The position numbers and the translations under genes are program-made. Shown here one piece after another: positions 7,550-14,289 of a stretch of 22,121 nt of DNA. Source of the DNA: Candidatus Microgenomates bacterium (GTDB lineage Bacteria > Patescibacteriota > Dojkabacteria > SC72); assembly GCA_012797935.1 (NCBI GenBank), contig JAAZOC010000029.1, positions 1 to 22,121 on the forward strand. Direction: 5' to 3'. Below the pieces are notes generated by a model. That model saw nothing but the letters and a program-made list of their open reading frames with translations. It did not search any database and was not told the origin of the DNA. The first letter of the stretch is position 1. Each line of letters begins with the position of its first letter.

Positions 7550-8794
7550 CTACATTTGAGGAGGTACTGGTGGTAAACTTTCATCCTCTTGTGCTGGTGT
7601 AGAAGGTTCTATTGCTGATGGAGCAATTGGATTTTGTGTTTCAGGTTGCATTGCTTCTGTTGGTATCTGTTGTATTTCGTTATTTACTAATGCTTGAAGA
7701 TCAATAGGTGCTTCTGTTTGAACAGGTGGCATTTCTACAGCTGGTTGCTCTTGAACTGGAGTGCTTTCCATTGGTGCTGGCATTGTATCCATTAGTGATT
7801 GCTCTTGCATTTGAGGAATATCAACTGGTGTCGAAAGAGGTGTCTCCATAGGACTTGTCTGTTCTTGTACTGTTGTTTCCACCTTTGGCTCTTCTACAAC
7901 TGGTTGTACTGGTGGCATCTGTGGAATTTCCATAGAAGTACTTTCTTTTGCTACTAAATCTTGAAGATCTTTCTGCTCCGCACTATCTAAACTTGGGGTT
8001 GCAGGTTCTTGCATTGGAACACTGCTAGTTGCAGACTCTGCAACTGGTGTATTGTTTGAGTTGACCATATCTTTAAGAGTTGGCTCTTTTACAGGTGTCT
8101 CGGTTGTTTGTGTTGTAGTCTCAACCTTTGGTTCTGAAGTTGTTGCTGTTTGTGGCATATCATTATCATCTTTCTTTCTTGTTAGAAGAACACCAACGAT
8201 ACTAATTAGCAAAATTACAGATCCTCCAAGTAAGATATATGGTAAGTATTCCATAATATCTATACCCAATATGGTAGTATTGCTAGAAGTACTTTCTTTC
8301 CCAGATGTAGTTGTAGTAAGTGTAGTGTCTGTAGTATCGTCTGTACCTGTTGTTGTTACCTCATCTGTACTTTCAACTTCTCCAATGTTTACAATTGTAC
8401 CAACTTCAGCATCTCCAATCTCAAGTGATGTTTTATTTACAGAAAGAGAATAATCTGAACTCTCTGTTGTGAATATGATATTTGCAATTATTCCATCTAC
8501 AACAGTAGCTTCCTCGAAAGAACAAACGATATCAACTTTTGCTGTCCCAATAGTTGGTGTAAATGTTTTACAAGCAACTGTACCACTATTTACCTCTTCA
8601 ATTGTTACATCTTCTGAAGAATCTACGGTTACTTTTATTTCTTCTAAAGTATCTGTTCCTGAATTTACTTCAAGAGAAGCACTTTTTACAGTTGAAGTTG
8701 ATTTGTCTTCAAGAGAAAAATTTACGGCAGCAAAGGCTTTCTGAGGTAAAAAGAAAAATGCAATTAAGAGAAAAGAAAAAAATATTTTTTTCAT
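7550..8794 (-). CDS. Secreted, membrane-anchored cohesin-like protein with P/T/E/Q-rich cytoplasmic tail
   Basis: 414 residues. A signal peptide (1-22, cut after AFA) is followed by a beta-rich domain of about 110 residues. Its pattern (LEVNSG...IKVTVDSSEDVTIEEV...GIIANIIF) resembles cohesin/CBM-type modules. Cys75 and Cys91 could form a disulfide. A Thr-rich linker (about 142-174) leads to one membrane span (183-205), then RKKDD, which marks the cytoplasmic side, and a 205-residue tail rich in Pro, Thr, Glu, Gln and Met. The tail repeats a short motif three times: LKDMV (240), LQDLV (277), LQALV (366). I do not recognise a specific family; the cohesin-like call is tentative. It is transcribed divergently from the Lon-like gene by a well-formed promoter. 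Confidence 0.75.
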   Translation of the reverse strand: MKKIFFSFLLIAFFFLPQKAFAAVNFSLEDKSTSTVKSASLEVNSGTDTLEEIKVTVDSSEDVTIEEVNSGTVACKTFTPTIGTAKVDIVCSFEEATVVDGIIANIIFTTESSDYSLSVNKTSLEIGDAEVGTIVNIGEVESTDEVTTTGTDDTTDTTLTTTTSGKESTSSNTTILGIDIMEYLPYILLGGSVILLISIVGVLLTRKKDDNDMPQTATTSEPKVETTTQTTETPVKEPTLKDMVNSNNTPVAESATSSVPMQEPATPSLDSAEQKDLQDLVAKESTSMEIPQMPPVQPVVEEPKVETTVQEQTSPMETPLSTPVDIPQMQEQSLMDTMPAPMESTPVQEQPAVEMPPVQTEAPIDLQALVNNEIQQIPTEAMQPETQNPIAPSAIEPSTPAQEDESLPPVPPQM

Positions 8795-8823
8795 TGTTTG
8801 GACAGTTTAGATTATTCAACTCT

Positions 8824-8852
8824 ACATTATCATTTGTCATATGCTATGTCAA
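8824..8852 (-). promoter_or_regulatory. Sigma70-type promoter of the cohesin-like gene
   Basis: On the minus strand, TTGACA (8852-8847) and TAATGT (8829-8824) are separated by exactly 17 bases. The start site would be near 8817, giving a leader of roughly 20-25 bases. Its -35 is back-to-back with the -35 of the divergent Lon-like gene, forming an inverted repeat. Confidence 0.6.
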
Positions 8853-8866
8853 AATAAAATTTGACT
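8847..8866. promoter_or_regulatory. Inverted repeat made of two back-to-back -35 elements
   Basis: TGTCAAA (8847-8853) and TTTGACT (8860-8866) are inverted copies around ATAAAA, with one mismatch at the outer end. Each arm holds one -35 hexamer of the divergent promoters. A dimeric regulator bound here would affect both genes; this is inference. Confidence 0.45.
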
Positions 8867-8889
8867 TAGAAAAGGTATGAAGATACACT
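8861..8889 (+). promoter_or_regulatory. Sigma70-type promoter of the Lon-like gene
   Basis: TTGACT (8861-8866) and TACACT (8884-8889) are 17 bases apart. The start site would be near 8896, which lies after the ATG at 8891. This favours the ATG at 8912 as the start, with a leader of about 16 bases. Confidence 0.55.
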
Positions 8890-8911
8890 TATGTATATTC
8901 TAAACTGCCTA

Positions 8912-10105
8912 ATGGACAATATTAATACATACAACAATATATCTGGTGCACAATCTTCTAATTCTCAAGTAGATGAGAACTTAAATGAGGTTTTAGAACT
9001 GGAGAACAGATTAGCTTCTTCAAATGTTCCTGTTGGATTGAAGGAAGAGGCAATGAGAAGTGTTCAACGATTGAAAAGAATGTTCAGAATGGGAGGGTAT
9101 AGTTGAGAATTTGAGAACGTAAATAAATATGTAGATTGGATTACAAGAATTCCATGGGGTGTCATTTCTCAAGATAATTTTGATATCTCAAATGCAAAGA
9201 AATTGATGGATTCTTCCCATTATGGAATGGAAACTATCAAGGAATTGATTCTCGATTATCTTGCTACAATGCAATTACAAAGTAAGGGGGTTTCATCTCC
9301 TATGCCAACTCAAGTGCAAATGAATGGTGTTGATTTAGCTTCAGAAGGAATGGCTGTTTTAAAGGGATCTTCTGCAAATGCACCTGTTTTTCTTTTTGTT
9401 GGTCTTCAGGGTGTAGGTAAAACTTCTATTGCAAAATCGATTGCTTCTTCTATGAATCGTAAATTTATCAGAGTCTCATTAGGAGCTATAGGTGATGTTA
9501 GGACTTTGAGAGGTACTCCTAGATATTCAATAGATGGAGAGCCAGGGCAGATAATCAAAGCATTAATAAGATGTGGTACTATGAATCCCGTTATTCTTTT
9601 AGATGAAATCGAAAAATCGAGTGGTAATGCAGGTCTTTTGAATGATGTTATGGCAACTCTTTTGGAAATTCTTGATCCTGAGCAAAATGCTACTTTTGTA
9701 GACCACTATATAGATTATCCTGTTGATCTTTCTAATGTTTTCTTCATTTGTACTGCTAACAATCTTGGTGGATTATCTGCTGCACTGCTTGATCGTGTTG
9801 AAGTAATTAGGTTTACTAGTTATTCTGATGAAGAAAAAGAGGTTATTGCAAGACAGTACATTCTTCCAAAGGTGTTGGAGAACTTACATCTTACAACTGA
9901 TCATGTAAAGATTGAGGATGATGTATGGCCATTAATTATTCGCCCAGTAGGTTTCGATGCTGGTATTAGACAGCTTGAAAGAAATATTACTACTCTTGTT
10001 AGGAGTGCAGCTAGAAGAATAATAGAAGGGAATCAGTTTCCAATTGTTGTTAATTCATCAAACTTAAATGAGTTTGTTCTGCCAGATCAAGGTCCATTGA
10101 GTTAA
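8912..10105 (+). CDS. Lon-type AAA+ protein lacking the protease domain, with in-frame TGA at codon 65
   Basis: The frame is continuous except for TGA at 9104-9106. Before it lies a Lon-like helical segment (PVGLKEEAMRSVQRLKRM). After it come the conserved KYVDWITRIPWG and HYGMETIKELILDYLA, which align with Lon without a gap. The ATPase core follows: Walker A VGLQGVGKTS, Walker B ILLDEIEKS, a sensor-1 Asn, arginine finger LLDRVEVI and sensor-2 GIRQLERNI. The protein ends (LPDQGPLS) just where Lon's Ser-Lys protease domain would begin, and the N-terminal LON substrate domain is also missing. If TGA is decoded, it has 397 residues. It could be an unfoldase or remodeller without proteolysis. A pore-loop aromatic seems displaced (RYSIDGEPG against RTYIGxxPG). 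The ATG at 9203-9208 would delete the conserved DWxxxIPWG and is an unlikely start. The stop codon overlaps that of the convergent gene. Confidence 0.8.
9104..9106 (+). other. In-frame TGA within the Lon-like gene
   Basis: The context is AGT TGA GAA. In an alignment by eye to E. coli Lon (MSAEATVVRGYIDW), this codon falls on the residue between the conserved Ser and Glu, and both flanks match in the same frame. It could be a nonsense mutation, an assembly error, or a decoded UGA. Confidence 0.85.
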
Positions 10106-10341
10106 TATCCTTTGAATGGGTTTACAAGTTTCAGAGAAGATACAGCTCTTTGTAATTGTGGATTCTTAATGTTTTTTGCAATATTAGATTTGTATTGACT
10201 CTTTTGTTCTGCTTTATTGAGAAGTTCTAAATCTGCTTGTGATGTTTCAGTAGGGATAGTAGAGGGATCTACTTGTTTTGTTACAAGGTAGTCACTTTCA
10301 TTTAACATATTTATATTTACACTATTGTTGTTTTGATCCAT
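10102..10341 (-). CDS. Small hypothetical protein at the end of the type IV secretion cluster
   Basis: 79 residues, acidic and polar N-terminus (NNNSVNINMLNESDYL) and a basic helical C-terminus (KSNIAKNIKNPQLQRAV). It has no membrane span, signal peptide or recognised motif. The start overlaps the end of the upstream frame by 20 bases, and order and strand place it last in the PrgI-TraC-VirB4 operon. That position suggests an accessory role in the same machine, but this is inference. Its TAA stop shares the palindrome TTAA (10102-10105) with the stop of the convergent Lon-like gene. I do not recognise the family. Confidence 0.55.
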   Translation of the reverse strand: MDQNNNSVNINMLNESDYLVTKQVDPSTIPTETSQADLELLNKAEQKSQYKSNIAKNIKNPQLQRAVSSLKLVNPFKGY

Positions 10342-10708
10342 CGTTATTATCCGGATAACTTTGTATATATCCCTGAGGTGTTAGGTGAGATCTACCTTTT
10401 TGTATATCCTCCCTAGATTTTACAACTTGCCCAGAGACTGTATTTTCTCGTAAGCCATCTAGGAAAGATTTTTGTCTTTGATACTTTTCTGGATTTAGTT
10501 CCATCTCTTGTTGTTTTAGCCTTTCCTCAAGTTCAACCTGATATTTCTTTCTTTCCTCTTCTAAAATATTCTCATGTGTTTTTGTTCTGTCAATTGCTTC
10601 TTTAATTATTTGTTCTTGTCTTGCTGGGCTTACATCTTTTGTTGAAACCTGTTGTGCAGGAGGGTCAAATATTTGTGCTAATTCTTCAATGCTTCTCGTT
10701 TCAGTTGT
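10322..10708 (-). CDS. In-frame continuation of VirB4 beyond TGA: coiled-coil, charged C-terminal extension
   Basis: After the TGA at 10711-10709 the VirB4 frame stays open for 128 codons to TAG at 10324-10322. The product starts TTETRSIEELAQIFDPP and continues as a Lys/Glu-rich coiled coil (for example ILEEERKKYQVELEERLKQ). It ends in a polar tail (GYIQSYPDNNDGSKQQ). The only in-frame ATG is at 10504, which would leave 204 open bases upstream without a start; I found no in-frame GTG or TTG in the part I translated. Either the TGA is read through and this is a VirB4 tail (810 residues in all), or a separate small gene starts at 10504 or at a non-standard codon. The downstream small gene overlaps its last 20 bases. 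Confidence 0.6.
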   Translation of the reverse strand, partial: TTETRSIEELAQIFDPPAQQVSTKDVSPARQEQIIKEAIDRTKTHENILEEERKKYQVELEERLKQQEMELNPEKYQRQKSFLDGLRENTVSGQVVKSREDIQKGRSHLTPQGYIQSYPDNNDGSKQQ

Positions 10709-10711
10709 TCA
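10709..10711 (-). other. TGA at the end of the VirB4 core, followed by an open frame
   Basis: The context on the minus strand is AAG AGA TGA ACA ACT. The canonical VirB4 core ends here, so this could be a true stop. However, the same frame stays open for 128 more codons and has no early start codon. The overlapping ATG (ATGA) opens a frame that stops after three codons, so simple reinitiation is not a good explanation. Confidence 0.7.
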
Positions 10712-12754
10712 TCTCTTCTCTCTTAACTTTTCGAGATCTCTAGGGTCTGAAGTGATAATTTCATGCTCTGCTTGGCTAGATATGACTTGTATACCAACAT
10801 GGTTAGAACCTGCAAAGAAGAGACCTTGTCCTTTATCGCATGTTAGAAGGAAGTTTCTTTCACCATCAGAGAGATTAAATACTTCCTGGAGCTTTTCCAA
10901 AGCAGAAGGACTTTGTTTCATCAACATCTGTAATGAAGAGTTTGAGATAATGGCTTTACCCATATCGTTATTCAAGAAATCTGCAACATCTTGTGTTATT
11001 GTTGAAAGTCCTAAGTAGTATTTTCTAGCTCTCTTTGCAATAGAGTACATAAAGTTGGCAGAATCTTTAGATTGCATCATATACCAAGCTTCATCAACGA
11101 TTAGAAGTCTTCTCCTTTTATCTTTTCTGATCTTTGTCCAAATGAAATCGAGCATTAAATACATAGCTAAGGGTTTAAGTTCTTCTTGCAAATCTCTGAT
11201 ACTGAATACTGTAAACGGATTTGTAATTTCGAAGTTACTTGCTTCGTTGAATACTCCAGCACCACTACCGATAATGTATTTCTCTAATCTTCTAGCAAGA
11301 CTATGTGCTTCTGGTTCTGCCATTCCTTTTAATACTTTGTATAGATCTTCAAGTAGAGGTGGTTGTTTCTTTTGTGTTGCAGGATCGAATGTAATGCCTT
11401 TTTCTCTATATGTAAGGATTAGAGCTTTATCTAGTATTGAACCTTCTATACTTGTTAAATCTCCGTAGAGTACTCTGAAGAAACCTTGTAAAGAAAGCAT
11501 CTTCATTCTCAGTTCATCGTCACCTTCTTCTGATACTCCTGAGAGTTCGAATGGATTCATTTTGTTTCCTTTATCTTGTGAGAATGATATATATGCACCG
11601 TTTACTGCATACGAAAGATCTTCATATTCTCTTTCTGGGTCGATGATTAATATCTCAGTCCCAAGCATTAAGCTTCTTACAGCTTCTAATTTGACGAAAT
11701 AACTCTTACCAGCACCAGACTTTGCAAATACAACAGTGTTTGCATTTTCAAGTTCAAACCTATCAAATATGACTAAACTCTTGTTGTGCATATTTATACC
11801 GTACATTATTCCATGATCCATAGTTAACTCTGAGGTGACAAATGGGAATGTAGTAGCAAGTGATGTTGTATCCATATTTCTTGTTATGTACAGGTTGTCT
11901 ATTCCAAGTGGTTGAGTACTTACAAATCCTTGCTCTTGCTGTAATGTTGCTGGTTTTGCTGTTACATTTATGGCTGCCAATGTTGAGATGACATTTCTTG
12001 TATATTTCTCAAGAAGATCTTTATCTTCAGCATATATATTTATGTACATAGAAAAATGGAAGAACTTCTCAGTACCTTCTGCAATTGAATCTTGTAATTG
12101 TTGTGCATCTGAAAGTGCAACTTTTAGTGACGGATCAACAACCTTTCTTTCTTCCATCTGAGCATAGAGAGATGCTTCCATTTCTCCAATTTTCTTTTTT
12201 AGTTTCTCTAAGATTGTTTTTGAATCAACAGGGTAGTAAAAAGTACTTATTCTTAAAGAATGTTCGAAATTAATAATTGGAGAGAGCCAGTTAGGTCCAA
12301 CAAATCTTGGGTATCCACTAACAAAGAGTGTTCTAAAATAATAATTCCCCATTTGGAGATTGTTAAAGTCAACCTCTAAATCAATAGGGGCTATTATGTC
12401 TTGGACAGACATCTCTGATGCATTGTCTATACTGCTGGCTTCTTCTTGCATTACTTCCTCTTCTTTCTTCTCTTTTCCCTTTTTACCTCCAAATATATCT
12501 TTTAGATTCTCCAAGATCATTTCAGGAAGTCCTTTTTTCTTTTTTTCTGTTTCTTCTTCTGCTAAAGGATCAAAATACCTGTTTCTGTTATCATTTTCAT
12601 CTGTTCTTTGTACAGAATTTACTTCCTTATCTATTGTTTCTCTAAATTGAGCATATTTCTCACCTTTTGTTTGGAATTTTGTTTCTGATTCTTTAAGCAT
12701 CTTTGATGTACTATTTTCGAAACTTCTATTGTAATTATTATTGTTGCTATCCAT
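10709..12754 (-). CDS. VirB4-type ATPase of a type IV secretion / conjugation-like system
   Basis: 681 residues to the TGA. The first 110 residues are polar and charged (Asn-rich start, a KKGKEKKEEE run) and look unstructured. A CagE/TrbE/VirB-like region follows (GNYYFRTLFVSGYPRFVG, about 135-155). The RecA-like motor has Walker A FAKSGAGKSYF near residue 345, then ILIIDPEREYEDL, Walker B RLLIVDEAWYM near 550-558, and LSTITQDVADFL. The family powers assembly of, and transport through, the envelope complex from the inner face of the membrane. The start ATG overlaps the stop of the TraC-like gene (TAATG), so translation is coupled. CPR genomes often encode this ATPase beside PrgI and TraC-like proteins. 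Substrate and function (DNA transfer, pilus or other) cannot be read from the sequence. Confidence 0.92.
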   Translation of the reverse strand: MDSNNNNYNRSFENSTSKMLKESETKFQTKGEKYAQFRETIDKEVNSVQRTDENDNRNRYFDPLAEEETEKKKKGLPEMILENLKDIFGGKKGKEKKEEEVMQEEASSIDNASEMSVQDIIAPIDLEVDFNNLQMGNYYFRTLFVSGYPRFVGPNWLSPIINFEHSLRISTFYYPVDSKTILEKLKKKIGEMEASLYAQMEERKVVDPSLKVALSDAQQLQDSIAEGTEKFFHFSMYINIYAEDKDLLEKYTRNVISTLAAINVTAKPATLQQEQGFVSTQPLGIDNLYITRNMDTTSLATTFPFVTSELTMDHGIMYGINMHNKSLVIFDRFELENANTVVFAKSGAGKSYFVKLEAVRSLMLGTEILIIDPEREYEDLSYAVNGAYISFSQDKGNKMNPFELSGVSEEGDDELRMKMLSLQGFFRVLYGDLTSIEGSILDKALILTYREKGITFDPATQKKQPPLLEDLYKVLKGMAEPEAHSLARRLEKYIIGSGAGVFNEASNFEITNPFTVFSIRDLQEELKPLAMYLMLDFIWTKIRKDKRRRLLIVDEAWYMMQSKDSANFMYSIAKRARKYYLGLSTITQDVADFLNNDMGKAIISNSSLQMLMKQSPSALEKLQEVFNLSDGERNFLLTCDKGQGLFFAGSNHVGIQVISSQAEHEIITSDPRDLEKLREKR

Positions 12755-13386
12755 TATTCATCCGGGTTATATATTGTATAGAATTCAGTTATTAATTCCT
12801 TTGTCGTAAGTTGATGTCCGAAAAGTCCCATTCTGCTAAGTTGCTTAAGTACATGATCTCTCTTTGGGTACAAGAATATTTTTGCTTTCTCAATTAATTG
12901 ACTAGTTTGCATCTTTTCCATTTTTTCTTGTTCTTCTTTGTTCTTTTTAGCATCGAAAAGATTTGTTCCAGGCATTTGTAGAGCAGGGCTATATGGTATC
13001 ACAATGAAGAAACTTTTATCTAAAACATCATTCTCAACAATTAGATTTTGCACAAACACAGTGTATATATCTAATTGCTTCTTTAATCCTTCACTCATAG
13101 GTTTCTCTTTCTGGTTCTTAAGATAGTCAATATAGTTTGTGATATCAATTCTTTTCGTTCTAATTAATATCTGAATACGGAAATTTAAAGAATTCAACAA
13201 ACCTGCGAAAGCATAGATCTTGTTATCCTGCTCATACTCTGCCAAGAGATCAAAGTTAATTGCTGATGTCTGTATAACCATTGTTACAGTTCCATTCTTG
13301 TTTACGATTAAATCGTCTGCAATATCTCTAAAGGCTAGATGCTCCTGTGTAGATGAAGTTGTTCTTGCTCTCGCATTTTTATCCAT
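12754..13386 (-). CDS. TraC/VirB4 N-terminal-like protein
   Basis: 210 residues without membrane spans. The beginning (TQEHLAFRDIADDLIVNKNG, then VTMVIQTSAINFDLL) and the stretch around RIQILIRTKRIDITNYIDYL fit the N-terminal domain of TraC/VirB4 proteins, here as a free polypeptide with no ATPase motifs. The second half has a charged, helical segment (KKNKEEQEKMEKMQTSQLIEKAK) and ends in TELITEFYTIYNPDE. It starts one base after the PrgI-like gene and its TAA overlaps the VirB4 ATG, so the three are translated as a unit. Together with the VirB4 gene it would restore a full-length two-domain VirB4. Family call is by pattern and context. Confidence 0.75.
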   Translation of the reverse strand: MDKNARARTTSSTQEHLAFRDIADDLIVNKNGTVTMVIQTSAINFDLLAEYEQDNKIYAFAGLLNSLNFRIQILIRTKRIDITNYIDYLKNQKEKPMSEGLKKQLDIYTVFVQNLIVENDVLDKSFFIVIPYSPALQMPGTNLFDAKKNKEEQEKMEKMQTSQLIEKAKIFLYPKRDHVLKQLSRMGLFGHQLTTKELITEFYTIYNPDE

Positions 13387-13387
13387 C

Positions 13388-14215
13388 TTAGATTGCGTTA
13401 ATCTTAATAGGTAACTTATTCTCTTTCTTTGCCAGGTGTATTTCTACTCTAGGGAATTTATATTGTGGATGCTCAAAATACAAAACATAAATACCTGGGT
13501 CCCATATCTTATTTGTTAAGAAATATCCATTAGGTCCTGTCTTATTAGCATAGAGCATTTTATCATCTTTTGTTTTCAAATATACAATAATATTTGGTAT
13601 TGGTTTAAGATCTTTTGTACTTATCCAGACATTAATATTACCAGGTAAATTATCTGCACTGCTTATGTTGAATTGAAATTTATCAATATTATCTTCAGTT
13701 ATTATTATATTGTTCTGATCAATAGCGGGTGTAGCAGTATTAACTTCTACATCTTCTGTTGTTTCTTCTTTCTTTGTTTCTTCTATTTCTTCACCTTTTA
13801 CAGTATTAACAAATGTTGCTCCAATAATTTTTGGCTTGTCATTTTTGTCTTCCTTTGCAACTAGTTTGCCTTCTTCATTTGGTTTCATTGCAGGTTTTAT
13901 TCTCTCTGCCTTCATCTTCTTGTTTAACCATGCTCTTTGTGTTGGATTATTTATTGCCGATATGTAGCTTTGAATAAACTTATCTGCATCCTGATCATTA
14001 ATTGGAACTAATCCGAGGAATATTCCAGAAATGGAAGAAAGAAAAAAAACAGGAATTCCCAATACTGCTGGTATTACCTTATCAACTGTTAGATATATCA
14101 TTAAGCCACCAAACCCTATACCCAAAGCTAAGTAGGCAAACTCTTTTAATGTGAATTTAGTAAAAAGTTTAAATTCAACATCTAATACATTTTGAGGAAT
14201 TGCATGTTGTCTCAT
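13388..14215 (-). CDS. PrgI-family membrane protein with C-terminal Ig-like (carboxypeptidase-regulatory-like) domain
   Basis: 275 residues. The N-terminus (QHAIPQNVLDVEFKLFTKFT) and two membrane spans (about 27-43 and 47-70) followed by VPINDQDADKFIQSYISAI fit the PrgI family, small inner-membrane partners of VirB4 related to VirB3. A charged linker (about 105-175, with repeated Glu/Lys/Thr) leads to a beta-rich domain (about 180-275) containing PIPNIIVYLKTKDDKMLY and GPNGYFLTNKIWDPGIYVLYF. This is the pattern of Cna-B or carboxypeptidase-regulatory-like folds. PrgI proteins are usually just the short membrane part, so the fusion is notable. The gene heads the secretion operon and has a TAAAAT box six bases before its ATG. 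Confidence 0.85.
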   Translation of the reverse strand: MRQHAIPQNVLDVEFKLFTKFTLKEFAYLALGIGFGGLMIYLTVDKVIPAVLGIPVFFLSSISGIFLGLVPINDQDADKFIQSYISAINNPTQRAWLNKKMKAERIKPAMKPNEEGKLVAKEDKNDKPKIIGATFVNTVKGEEIEETKKEETTEDVEVNTATPAIDQNNIIITEDNIDKFQFNISSADNLPGNINVWISTKDLKPIPNIIVYLKTKDDKMLYANKTGPNGYFLTNKIWDPGIYVLYFEHPQYKFPRVEIHLAKKENKLPIKINAI

Positions 14216-14227
14216 AGGCAGATTTTA
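14216..14227 (-). promoter_or_regulatory. -10 element of a leaderless promoter, type IV secretion operon
   Basis: On the minus strand TAAAAT (14227-14222) is followed by CTGCCT and then the ATG at 14215. The spacing is six bases, as at the other sites. It is divergent from the promoter of the nucleotidyltransferase gene within a 74-base intergenic region. Confidence 0.55.
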
Positions 14228-14277
14228 CTATTTTTACATACAAAAGTTTACCAGAATATTTAAGAAAGTTTTAGTAG

Positions 14278-14289
14278 TATAATAGAAAG
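14278..14289 (+). promoter_or_regulatory. -10 element of a leaderless promoter, nucleotidyltransferase gene
   Basis: A consensus TATAAT (14278-14283) is followed by AGAAAG and the ATG at 14290. Six bases separate box and start codon. No -35 element is recognisable. Confidence 0.6.

Noticed and set aside
7550..8450. CRISPR or tandem DNA repeats in the low-complexity region
   Set aside because: The repetition is at amino-acid level (Pro/Thr/Gln/Glu-rich tail). There are no regularly spaced identical DNA units.
8052..8880. Plus-strand open frames opposite the cohesin-like gene
   Set aside because: They are shadows: Val/Ser/Leu-rich low-complexity translations of the complementary strand of a gene with a signal peptide and membrane span. 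They have no own motifs or promoter.
8891..9106. A separate 71-residue gene ending at TGA
   Set aside because: The sequence is the helical segment that precedes DWxxxPW in Lon and is in frame with it. The predicted start site near 8896 also lies after this ATG.
9203..10105. A shorter Lon-like gene starting at 9203/9206
   Set aside because: This start would drop the conserved KYVDWITRIPWG segment, which lies in the same open frame just upstream. The promoter and the homologous N-terminal helix lie before the TGA.
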